A stretch of DNA of 7,853 nucleotides from Allobaculum sp. (lineage in GTDB: Bacteria > Bacillota_I > Bacilli_A > Erysipelotrichales > Erysipelotrichaceae). A program made the position numbers and the translations under genes. The stretch lies in contig JAAVAY010000055.1 of NCBI GenBank assembly GCA_014803815.1, positions 1-7,853 of the forward strand. The letters are read 5' to 3'. The notes beneath the pieces were generated by a model that saw only the letters and a program-made list of their open reading frames with translations, did not search any database and was not told the DNA's origin. Positions 1 to 5,825 of this stretch are shown here, one piece after another. Each line of letters opens with the position of its first letter. The stretch's first letter is position 1.

Positions 1-602
1 CGATACCCAAAATCAAAAACCAACCCGTGATCTTGGATTTTCATCCAGTAAGCTGTCCCCAAACTTTACAAATTGGCGATCTCAAAGTTTTAACCATTCC
101 TACCTCTCATGATTCGGGGCCAAGTATGGGGTTTGTCATCAGCCATCAAGAAGAAAAGCTCGTCTACATTACCGATACGGGCTATTTGCCTGCGGATGTG
201 TTTCCCTTATTGCGTGATGCAGACTACTATATCTTTGAAAGCAATCACGATCTCGAAATGTTGAATCAAACCAATCGTCCTTTTTGGTTAAAGGCTCGCA
301 TCGCTTCTGATACTGGCCATTTATGCAATCAAGATGCGGCACGCTTGTTATCGCATTTTGTCACTTCTCGTACCAAGTCCATCATCCTCGCCCATCTTTC
401 CGAAGAAGCCAATAGCCCTGAGTTGGCCCTTCAAGCTTTGGAAGATCGCTTTGAAGCGTGTGGGATCAATCTTTCGACCATTCATGTAGAAGTTGCTTTT
501 CAATGGACTCCCATTCGAATTGGCTCTCTTTCTTCTTTTTCCTCTCAAGAAGTATCGATTCCTCTAAGAGCTAAAGGTTCTAAAGTGACTTCGATCCTTT
601 AA
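1..602 (+). CDS. YycJ/WalJ-like MBL-fold metallo-hydrolase, 5'-truncated by window edge
   Basis: This is the C-terminal part of a metallo-beta-lactamase-fold hydrolase of the YycJ/WalJ group. These are predicted metal-dependent phosphodiesterases or nucleases, often encoded with the WalRK cell-wall regulators. The reading frame is open from base 3, so the gene begins upstream; the GTG at 27 is an internal Val codon. Visible motifs are the third metal-ligand region (PTSHDSG), the bridging Asp region (YITDTGY), the group signature FESNHDLEML, then DTGHLCNQDA and AHLSEEAN. The N-terminal HxHxDH motif lies outside the window. Family members are about 260 residues; roughly 200 are visible. The last 30 or so residues, after FQWTPI, form a Ser-rich tail that I do not recognise from the family core. 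No convincing terminator follows. Family assignment is confident; the in vivo substrate is unknown. Confidence 0.85.
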   Translation, partial: IPKIKNQPVILDFHPVSCPQTLQIGDLKVLTIPTSHDSGPSMGFVISHQEEKLVYITDTGYLPADVFPLLRDADYYIFESNHDLEMLNQTNRPFWLKARIASDTGHLCNQDAARLLSHFVTSRTKSIILAHLSEEANSPELALQALEDRFEACGINLSTIHVEVAFQWTPIRIGSLSSFSSQEVSIPLRAKGSKVTSIL

Positions 603-668
603 ATTTTCTCTAATTTTGGGATTTTCTTGGTTTTCGAGCGGGTTTTTGGGCATTCGAAAATGGCTCAT

Positions 669-718
669 TTCCCTTAAGGTGTACTGTATAATTAAAGAAT
701 GACCCTATATTAAGGGAA
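669..718. promoter_or_regulatory. Promoter region of SemiSWEET gene with flanking inverted repeat
   Basis: A perfect TATAAT (687-692) lies 38 bases upstream of the SemiSWEET start codon. No good -35 hexamer is visible at 16-18 bp. The -10 sits between two perfect 9-bp inverted arms, TTCCCTTAA (669-677) and TTAAGGGAA (710-718). Arm centres are 41 bp apart, close to four helical turns. The left arm would lie upstream of the transcript start and the right arm just inside it. This suggests a two-site DNA operator rather than an RNA hairpin. The protein that would bind is unknown. Confidence 0.5.
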
Positions 719-730
719 TTAGGTAAATTT

Positions 731-994
731 ATGGATCAAAAAACGGTTAGTATTATTGGTAAAATCGCAACAGTATGTTCAATTTTGATGTATGTATCTT
801 ACATCGCTCAAATTCAACAAAACTTAAGTGGTCACAAAGGAGCCTTCTTACAACCCTTTGTCGCCTGCATCAACTGTATTTTCTGGACAATTTATGGCTT
901 TTACTCCAAACCAAAATCATGGCCTTTAATTTGGGCAAACGTGCCTGGTATCATTCTTGCAGCCATTACCGCTGTAACGTGTGTGGCTTTCTAA
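731..994 (+). CDS. SemiSWEET family sugar transporter
   Basis: An 87-residue membrane protein of the bacterial SemiSWEET (PQ-loop/MtN3) family, which dimerise to move sugars down their gradient across the cytoplasmic membrane. Three hydrophobic segments are visible, at about residues 7-28, 42-58 and 64-86. Family hallmarks are YVSYIAQI in helix 1, NLSGHKG in the first loop, QPFVACINCIFW in helix 2 and WANVPGI at the start of helix 3, including the conserved Asn70. Length matches the family (about 85-100). The start ATG has an AGG-containing weak ribosome site at 721-724. One oddity: the usual Pro of the PQ motif is Ala26 (AQ instead of PQ). It has its own -10 element and terminator, so it looks monocistronic. 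Substrate cannot be read from sequence. Confidence 0.88.
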   Translation: MDQKTVSIIGKIATVCSILMYVSYIAQIQQNLSGHKGAFLQPFVACINCIFWTIYGFYSKPKSWPLIWANVPGIILAAITAVTCVAF

Positions 995-1011
995 ACTTAT
1001 GGCCTTTCCAG

Positions 1012-1039
1012 ATCTTCGCCTAAAAACGAAGATTTTTTT
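1012..1039 (+). terminator. Rho-independent terminator of SemiSWEET gene
   Basis: Perfect 7-bp stem ATCTTCG (1012-1018) / CGAAGAT (1027-1033), 8-nt loop, followed by six further T residues (1034-1039). It lies 17 bases after the SemiSWEET stop. Read on the - strand the same hairpin has no T tract, so it should not terminate the converging DUF1643 gene efficiently. Confidence 0.85.
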
Positions 1040-1046
1040 ATGAACT

Positions 1047-1565
1047 TTAGGAGTTAGCCAAGAAGGCTTTTACATCGTAGTCAAAAAATCCTTCATCATC
1101 TTCCAAATACAAGCAATACCGAGGAGCTCCATCTTCATCCAAAGGTCCATAGTGCATCCACAATTCCCCATATTGATCGGCAATTTTCAAGATATCGCTT
1201 AAACATTGGACAAAGAAATACCGATCAAAATAATGTGTTCCCCAAGCTGCCCAGATTTTGTGATTGGGGTATTTAGACAAGACTTCCGCGATAACTTTGT
1301 TGTTTTCCTCGATCCAAGCGGGATTGGCGATGTGATCGAGTTCATCTATATGAGTAGCTCGCTGAGGATAGAGACAAAGAACGATCCACGAATCGTAACC
1401 ATACGCCTTAGCAATATGCCGAATCGTTCCTAAGGTAGGGGTGGTAGTAGTCGGAGAGCCAATTGAAGGATTGATACTCATCACGATAAGGGGATTTTCT
1501 CCCTGTGTTCCTAACACATAACGGGCCTGATTATCGGCACTCGTTTGATAGAGCCAATTTTCCAT
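1047..1565 (-). CDS. DUF1643 family protein
   Basis: A 172-residue protein matching the DUF1643 family, whose biochemical role is not established. Core motifs in order: YVLG (16-19), IVMSINPSIGS (27-37), a TPTLGTIRHIAKAYGY segment (42-57), LCLYPQRATHIDEL (63-76) and IWAAWG (104-109). The usual layout of the family is a MxNPS-type loop, a Thr/Ile/Arg-containing helix, a NLxPxRAT-like strand and an AAWG strand, and all are present. Length is typical. The ATG is preceded by AAAGGA at a good distance (reading ctttcttgagAAAGGAAATCAC). No signal peptide or membrane segment is visible. It is transcribed toward SemiSWEET and divergently from the dehydrogenase gene, with no obvious partner. DUF1643 proteins are found in phages and scattered genomes, but context here gives no function. 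Confidence 0.8.
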   Translation of the reverse strand: MENWLYQTSADNQARYVLGTQGENPLIVMSINPSIGSPTTTTPTLGTIRHIAKAYGYDSWIVLCLYPQRATHIDELDHIANPAWIEENNKVIAEVLSKYPNHKIWAAWGTHYFDRYFFVQCLSDILKIADQYGELWMHYGPLDEDGAPRYCLYLEDDEGFFDYDVKAFLANS

Positions 1566-1750
1566 GTGATTTCCTTTCTCAAGAAAGCGGTTCTTCTTTA
1601 TGCATCATATCCTTAAATTCCTTGTTGCTACTTTTAGGCGCTCTTTTTCTTCGCTTTCAAATTTTCTTGTGTTCGTTCTCTTTGTTTTCTAATTGGTTCA
1701 TAATGAAAGGGATTCAATAAAGTTTGATTAAAAAGGAAAGAGTGAAAAAA

Positions 1751-2794
1751 ATGAAGGGAACGTATTTTTTAGGAGCCCAATCTTCCCCAAAATTTGAAGT
1801 ACGGGAATTGGAAAACCCAGATTTAGGCAAAGACGATGTCTTGATCAAAAACAAAGCCTGTGGTGTTTGTGGAACCGATGTACACATCATGTTGGGTGAA
1901 AAAGGATCGGCAGAAGTTATTCCACCTGTAGTTTTAGGCCATGAGTATGCTGGGATTGTCGAAGCAATTGGCAGTGATGTTAAAAATGTGAAAGTCGGCG
2001 ATCATGTGTGCATTGATCCCAACATCTATTGTAACGAATGTGACGCGTGTCGTATGGGTAAGAAACAAAACTGTGAAAATCTTAAAGCTATAGGTGTGAC
2101 GCGCAATGGTGGATTTGCAGAGTACTCCATTGTTCCAGCTACCCAATGTTTTAAAATCAAAGACGATGTTCCGTTTGAATGGGCCGCTATGGCTGAGCCT
2201 CTAGCCTGTGTCTTGCACGGAATTGATTTAGCAGATATTCATCCAGGACAGAGTGTTTTAATTATTGGAGGCGGCGCAATCGGCCTTTTAATGGCTCAAG
2301 TGGCCAAGCTGTCGGGAGCAAGCAGTGTAGTGGTTTCTGAACCAGTGGCTAAGCGTCGAGAGATTGCTTTACAAGTGGGAGTGGATGGAGTAGTGGATCC
2401 GCTAAGTGAAAGCATTGAAGAGGCTCTAGAAAAAGTCAGTGGTCGTAAGAAAGCGGATGTGGTCATTGAATGTATCGGCAAACCAGCCACCATTCGTCAA
2501 GCTTTTGATATGGCTGGCTTTAGTGGACAAATTATCCTTTTTGGCGTACCAGCCCCAGAAGCAACCGTAGAGCTTCCTTTATTTGATGTCTACAAAAAAG
2601 AACTTCACATTACAGGTAGCATGATCAATCCCGATACTCACCAACGGGCTGTGAACTTAATCAATGCGGGTCGTATTCAAATTGAACCGCTTATTACACA
2701 TATCTATCCCTTAGATCAGCTTGAAGAGGCTATCCATTCGCAAATGGGAACCGATTCTTTAAAAGTCATTGTCAAAGGGAAATTAAGCAATTAA
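1751..2794 (+). CDS. Zn-dependent medium-chain alcohol/polyol dehydrogenase (sorbitol/L-iditol type)
   Basis: A cytosolic NAD(P)-dependent medium-chain dehydrogenase of 347 residues, within the normal 340-350 range. The catalytic zinc site is seen as Cys40 (GVCGTD), His64-Glu65 (GHEYAG) and Glu149 (MAEP). The structural zinc lobe is Cys94, Cys97, Cys100 and Cys108. The Rossmann nucleotide loop is GGGAIG (173-178). The acidic Glu197 at the end of the second strand (VVVSEP) favours NAD+ over NADP+. The pattern is that of sorbitol/L-iditol, threonine or butanediol dehydrogenases; a polyol substrate is likely but not proven. I chose ATG 1751 because AAAAGGAAAG (1731-1740) is about 10 nt upstream. 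In-frame TTG 1724 precedes that site and GTG 1742 is too close to it. The gene is monocistronic with two downstream terminators. Confidence 0.9.
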   Translation: MKGTYFLGAQSSPKFEVRELENPDLGKDDVLIKNKACGVCGTDVHIMLGEKGSAEVIPPVVLGHEYAGIVEAIGSDVKNVKVGDHVCIDPNIYCNECDACRMGKKQNCENLKAIGVTRNGGFAEYSIVPATQCFKIKDDVPFEWAAMAEPLACVLHGIDLADIHPGQSVLIIGGGAIGLLMAQVAKLSGASSVVVSEPVAKRREIALQVGVDGVVDPLSESIEEALEKVSGRKKADVVIECIGKPATIRQAFDMAGFSGQIILFGVPAPEATVELPLFDVYKKELHITGSMINPDTHQRAVNLINAGRIQIEPLITHIYPLDQLEEAIHSQMGTDSLKVIVKGKLSN

Positions 2795-2801
2795 AGCTAA
2801 G

Positions 2802-2824
2802 GTAGCCAATCTGGCTACTTTTTT
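2802..2824 (+). terminator. Terminator 1 of dehydrogenase gene
   Basis: Perfect 7-bp stem GTAGCCA (2802-2808) / TGGCTAC (2812-2818) with a 3-nt loop, followed by TTTTTT (2819-2824). It lies seven bases after the stop codon. Confidence 0.9.
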
Positions 2825-2841
2825 CTTTCTTAATCTCCTTT

Positions 2842-2863
2842 CCAAATTTTATTTGGCTTTTTT
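2842..2863 (+). terminator. Second, tandem terminator-like hairpin
   Basis: Perfect 6-bp stem CCAAAT (2842-2847) / ATTTGG (2851-2856) with a 3-nt loop, then C and TTTTTT (2858-2863). It is AT-rich and weaker than the hairpin at 2802. Its position suggests a back-up stop that insulates the Rpn gene from dehydrogenase transcription. Confidence 0.55.
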
Positions 2864-2891
2864 CTTTGGGCTTTCTTTTTCCTTTCTCACT

Positions 2892-2918
2892 TATAACCAA
2901 GTGTTAGATCTGGATCTA
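2892..2918 (+). promoter_or_regulatory. Candidate -10 element and palindrome before the Rpn gene
   Basis: TATAAC (2892-2897, five of six consensus) is followed by a palindrome TAGATC-TG-GATCTA (2905-2918), placed where transcription would begin. The ribosome site AAGGGA (2921-2926) and ATG 2933 follow directly. No good -35 is seen in the polypyrimidine tract upstream. The palindrome is exact; its role as operator is inferred. Confidence 0.35.
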
Positions 2919-2932
2919 CGAAGGGAAATTAT

Positions 2933-3934
2933 ATGCTCAAAGACAAGGAACCAGCCATTTTATCTCAGCTTCTCTCCATTACCGATCACATCTCGCATTA
3001 TGATGCCTCCTCTAAGCGCCTTTTATCCCACAAATCTATTTTGGCGTTCATCTTGAAAGCTTGTATTCCAGCCTATAAAGAAGTTTCAATTAAAGATATT
3101 GCCCAAAAATACATCGAAGGCACTCCGCAGATTTCTAGCGTTCCTGTTTTTCCTGATCAGGAAGGCGCTTTAATCAAAGGGGATACTACCGAAGACAAAA
3201 CACTTTACGAAGGTACTCGTCATTATGATATCCGCTTTTCCGCTTATCTTCCTGCCAGCCAAGTTCCTATTCCTATTTTGGTTAACCTCGAAAACCAAAT
3301 CTCTTTTTCGCCAGGCTACCCAGTCATCATGCGTGCCTTGTATTATGGTGCTAGAATGATCTCTTCCCAATATGGTAAGGAATTTACCTATTCACATTAT
3401 GAAAAGATCAAGCCAGTCTATTCCATTTGGATTTTTCCTCAGCCTCCAAAAGCGTTTGAGAACAGTTTAACGGAGTTTTTAATTGACCAACGGCATGTAG
3501 AGGGTCAAAAGATTCCTGATTTGCCGCAAAGAGATTTGATGAGAATCATTTTTATTGGATTAGGTGATCTAGAGCATGGTGAACAAGGAAGTATTTGGCG
3601 GATGCTTGGAACTCTTTTAAGCACTAAAATGAACGTAGACACAAAGCGTACCATTTTAGAAGGAGAATATGGACTGGAAATGACGCACGAAATAGAAAAA
3701 GAGGTGAGAGAAATGAGCAGTCTAGGCCAAGGAGTTTTTGAACAAGGATTAGCTCAAGGCCGAATAGAGGGTCGAGCAGAAGGCCACGCAGAAGGTCAAA
3801 TGGAAGAACAAGCTAAGATGGTGAGTAAGATTATGGAAAAAATGAACTTCAATCTTACTCAAGCCCTTCACTTTTTAGATATTCCTGAAGATCAATACGA
3901 AATTCATCGTGAACTCTTAAAGAATAAATCTTAG
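2933..3934 (+). CDS. Rpn family PD-(D/E)XK nuclease (recombination-promoting nuclease / transposase-like)
   Basis: A 333-residue protein of the Rpn/PDDEXK_2 group, often labelled 'transposase' although members act as DNA nucleases. Residues 24-60 (YDASSKRLLSHKSILAFILK) match the usual N-terminus. The catalytic core shows Asp99 in HYDIRFSAY and the N-x-E-x-Q motif at Asn118, Glu120 and Gln122. These are followed by SPGYPVIMRALYYGARMISSQ and VYSIWIF (162-168), typical of the family. Residues 270-293 form a tetrapeptide-periodic Gly/Glu helix (EGRAEGHAEG), and a short helical C-terminus follows. The start is supported by AAGGGA six bases upstream of ATG 2933. Full length with no frameshift; active-site residues are intact. 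An in-frame internal start at 3713 suggests a nested antitoxin. In E. coli, Rpn proteins are toxins with antiphage activity; that role here is inferred. Confidence 0.88.
   Translation: MLKDKEPAILSQLLSITDHISHYDASSKRLLSHKSILAFILKACIPAYKEVSIKDIAQKYIEGTPQISSVPVFPDQEGALIKGDTTEDKTLYEGTRHYDIRFSAYLPASQVPIPILVNLENQISFSPGYPVIMRALYYGARMISSQYGKEFTYSHYEKIKPVYSIWIFPQPPKAFENSLTEFLIDQRHVEGQKIPDLPQRDLMRIIFIGLGDLEHGEQGSIWRMLGTLLSTKMNVDTKRTILEGEYGLEMTHEIEKEVREMSSLGQGVFEQGLAQGRIEGRAEGHAEGQMEEQAKMVSKIMEKMNFNLTQALHFLDIPEDQYEIHRELLKNKS
3713..3934 (+). CDS. Predicted nested RpnS-like small protein (intragenic antitoxin candidate)
   Basis: An in-frame ATG at codon 261 of the Rpn gene would give a 73-residue protein, MSSLGQGVFE...LLKNKS. 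It is preceded by GAGGTGA (3701-3707), a 7-base match to the anti-Shine-Dalgarno sequence, with 8 nt between GAGG and ATG. This is better than the site in front of the full-length gene. The small protein begins just before the tetrapeptide repeat helix and includes the whole variable C-terminus. This is how separately translated RpnS antitoxins are arranged in E. coli, where they bind and block the long toxic form. I see no convincing internal promoter by eye; TAAAAT at 3625-3630 is the nearest -10-like word. Translation could come from the full transcript alone. Inferred, not shown. Confidence 0.55.
   Translation: MSSLGQGVFEQGLAQGRIEGRAEGHAEGQMEEQAKMVSKIMEKMNFNLTQALHFLDIPEDQYEIHRELLKNKS
3740..3811 (+). 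repeat. Imperfect 12-bp tandem repeat encoding tetrapeptide units in Rpn tail
   Basis: The codons for residues 270-293 form degenerate 12-base units, best seen around 3766-3801 with the recurring word GCAGAAGG. They encode x-x-E/Q-G tetrapeptides (EGRA EGHA EGQM). Tandem 12-bp units can expand or contract without breaking frame. In published E. coli Rpn proteins the number of four-residue repeats in this helix varies between strains. Confidence 0.65.
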
Positions 3935-4137
3935 ATTTCTAGCTCAATTTTAGTTTTTTCGCTTTTCCCTCTGTTTCTCTATTTTAGAGACTAAAAAGCG
4001 CTTTAGGTAAACCGGTAGGTTAGAAATCACACTTGAACAAGTGATCTAGGCCAAAGTAGAAAAGGGATGACTCAAGGACAAAGGTAAAGCATTAGATTGG
4101 TCTTTTCCTCCAAAACTAAATGCCTTTTCTAAAACTC
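3935..4137. other. Gene-free convergent gap with two predicted hairpins
   Basis: No coding frame is supported. A nested hairpin is formed by CGCTTTT (3960-3966) / AAAAGCG (3994-4000) enclosing TCTCTA (3976-3981) / TAGAGA (3985-3990). It has no T tract on either strand, so it is not a standard terminator. A second imperfect hairpin spans 4021-4048 (TAGA..TCA..CTTG with CAAG..TGA..TCTA). The 10-bp palindrome AAAGCGCTTT lies at 3995-4004. Function unknown; it could be the Rpn 3' UTR. Confidence 0.4.
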
Positions 4138-4181
4138 AAAAAGGACGTAGAGCAGATGTGGAACTGTTCTACGTCCTTTTT
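4138..4181. terminator. Strong bidirectional terminator between Rpn and phosphohexomutase genes
   Basis: Arms AAAAAGGACGTAGAGCAG (4138-4155) and CTGTTCTACGTCCTTTTT (4164-4181) pair over 18 positions with one G-U wobble and an 8-nt loop. There is a T tract on each strand. It directly abuts the stop codon of the - strand mutase gene (4182-4184) and serves both converging genes. Confidence 0.95.
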
Positions 4182-5684
4182 CTATTTTTGGTTGATATAG
4201 GCCTTGATTTGGCTTAAATCCAAGGAAGGATATTGTTTTAAAAATCCATATAGCTCTTTGGCCATTTTTTTGGCACCTTTTGGATCAGCCGATTCCAAAT
4301 TTAAAGGCAATAAGTTTTCGTGTAAGGAAAGCCGTAAAAGAGCAAAGCCATTGCCGTGTTCCGTATCAAATTGGATGCGGGCTCCTTCATAGTTGGGTTC
4401 AACAAGCGTAATATACTTGGATTCTTTGGCAAAGTTTTTCAGATCTTCAATGACTTGGCGACCATATTCTTGAAAGGCCTTCTCATTGATTTTAAAGCGT
4501 AACTCTTTTTCATCTTTTGGGTGGGCTAGATCACGAATCAAGTCTCCAATGGAATTGGAAGCCGCTTCAATGATGATGCGCGAAGCCAAATACGCTCCAT
4601 CATCTAAGAAATAATTGTCTTTAAAGGCGGCGTGGCCACTGGTTTCAATGGCCAGTTCGGCATCGATGCCTTCGTCATTGAGGCGTTTGGCCTCATTGAT
4701 GACGTTTTTATAACCACGTTTGTAGCGATGTTGGTGAATTCCCTTTTTCTCTAAAAACTCACCGAGTTCATTGGACGTGACAGAATCCGTTACCACCGTC
4801 ATACCAGGATGATGTTTGGCTGCCAAAACGGAAGCTAAAGCCACGATATCGTTGCGGCCAATTGGATTTCCTTGTCCATCCACGGCGCTTGAGCGATCTA
4901 CATCTGTATCAAAAATAATCCCTAAATCGGCGTTAGAATCTTTTACAGCTTGGACCAAAGCAGCCATTGCTTCTGGATCTTCTGGATTGGGAATGTGATT
5001 GGGAAAGTTTCCATCGGGATCTAAAAATTGGCTTCCTTTAGTGTTAGCCCCAAGGGGTTGTAAGACTTGTTCTACGAAAAAGCCACCTGCTCCATTGCCT
5101 GCATCCACCACGACATGCAAGTCTTCTAGAGGCAAATCAGGATTTTTGGCTTCCACTTTTTCCGAAATGACATTGCGCAAATGCTCAGCATATACACTCA
5201 TTAAATCCGACTTAGTAATGGAGCCACCGGTACGATGGGAGAAGCGCTCCTTTTCGGCGATCTCAATGAGTTCTTTGATGTCTTGGGAATCCAAGCCTCC
5301 CCCTTTATAAAAAAACTTCATTCCATTGCGATTGGCTGGCATATGACTCGCGGTCAACATGATGGACCCATCCGCATCAAAATCATCAAAAACAGTCGCC
5401 ATGAACATCGCAGGCGTACTAGAAAGGCCAGTATCGAATACATCGGCCCCATCAAAAACCAATCCATCCATCGCAGCATTGGCTAACTTTTGGCCCGATA
5501 AACGGGAGTCTCGACCTACCGCAATGGTCATATCTTGCTTACCCGTTTTTTGACGGAGCCAAGCCACAAAGGCACGAGCTAAAGCTTTTATCTCTTCGGA
5601 AGTTAAATTTACAGGTTCATCGGGATTTAAATCCAAGGCTATCCCGCGGATATCACTGCCATTTTGGAGTTCTTTTAAATTCAT
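4182..5684 (-). CDS. Phosphoglucomutase/phosphomannomutase family protein (alpha-D-phosphohexomutase)
   Basis: A 500-residue cytosolic alpha-D-phosphohexomutase, interconverting hexose 6- and 1-phosphates (Glc or Man) and feeding glycolysis or sugar-nucleotide synthesis. Motifs in order: substrate phosphate loop VGRDSRLSG (56-64), phosphoserine loop TASHMPANRNG (111-121; Ser113 is the phosphorylated residue), metal loop DTDVDR (259-264), and sugar-recognition loop ETSGHAAF (347-354). The C-terminal phosphate-binding domain includes HGNGFALLRLSLHENLLPLN (443-462). These variants of TASHNP and DGDADR fit a COG1109 branch with TASHxPxNRNG sequences. I chose ATG 5684 because GGGAG is 8 nt upstream; the in-frame GTG at 5693 sits on that site. 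It lies downstream of the MupG-like gene, separated by a terminator and a 140-bp gap, so a separate promoter is expected. Mannose versus glucose preference cannot be read. Confidence 0.9.
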   Translation of the reverse strand: MNLKELQNGSDIRGIALDLNPDEPVNLTSEEIKALARAFVAWLRQKTGKQDMTIAVGRDSRLSGQKLANAAMDGLVFDGADVFDTGLSSTPAMFMATVFDDFDADGSIMLTASHMPANRNGMKFFYKGGGLDSQDIKELIEIAEKERFSHRTGGSITKSDLMSVYAEHLRNVISEKVEAKNPDLPLEDLHVVVDAGNGAGGFFVEQVLQPLGANTKGSQFLDPDGNFPNHIPNPEDPEAMAALVQAVKDSNADLGIIFDTDVDRSSAVDGQGNPIGRNDIVALASVLAAKHHPGMTVVTDSVTSNELGEFLEKKGIHQHRYKRGYKNVINEAKRLNDEGIDAELAIETSGHAAFKDNYFLDDGAYLASRIIIEAASNSIGDLIRDLAHPKDEKELRFKINEKAFQEYGRQVIEDLKNFAKESKYITLVEPNYEGARIQFDTEHGNGFALLRLSLHENLLPLNLESADPKGAKKMAKELYGFLKQYPSLDLSQIKAYINQK

Positions 5685-5776
5685 TAGATACACTCCCTTC
5701 TTTTTTTATTCTTTGCAGATCAATTTTCGATCTTTTTAGCTTGAAGTGGGAAAATTTTGAACTAAATTTTTCAATC

Positions 5777-5806
5777 AAAAATCCCGCATTCGACAAGAAT
5801 CCGGGA
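5777..5806 (-). terminator. Rho-independent terminator of MupG-like gene
   Basis: Read on the - strand: TCCCG-G-ATTC, loop TTGTC, GAAT-G-CGGGA, then TTTTT. The stem is nine pairs with one internal G/G mismatch. It begins about 20 bases past the stop codon and separates the gene from the downstream mutase. Confidence 0.75.
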
Positions 5807-5825
5807 AATTTGGCTAAAGTATAGA

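Noticed and set aside
631..660. TTTTCGA / TCGAAAA hairpin after the YycJ-like gene
   Set aside because: No T tract follows and the 16-nt loop is large, so it does not qualify as a terminator.
1704..1717. CcpA cre-like sequence TGAAAGGGATTCAA upstream of the dehydrogenase
   Set aside because: It lacks the central CG and one conserved flank base, and overlaps a T/A-rich leader, so it is too degenerate to call.
1724..1750. Upstream TTG start for the dehydrogenase
   Set aside because: It adds nine Lys-rich residues not seen in the family and lies upstream of the ribosome site that serves ATG 1751.
3669..3683. Four-codon ORF MDWK with AAGGAG just upstream inside the Rpn gene
   Set aside because: Spacing of only three bases and extreme shortness make it more likely a by-product of the purine-rich coding sequence.
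2933..3934. Insertion sequence built around a 'transposase'
   Set aside because: Rpn proteins are often named transposases, but I see no terminal inverted repeats or target duplications around the gene.
3995..4004. AAAGCGCTTT palindrome matching the core of a cre site
   Set aside because: The outer TG/CA bases are absent and it lies between converging genes with no promoter to control.
4999..5486. Long + strand open frames opposite the phosphohexomutase
   Set aside because: They are antisense to a gene with clear motifs, overlap each other, lack ribosome sites and give low-complexity Ser/Lys/Pro-rich proteins.
5717..5733. AGATC/GATCT hairpin followed by T's on the + strand upstream of the mutase
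   Set aside because: Only five base pairs and no + strand gene precedes it; at most a weak operator candidate.
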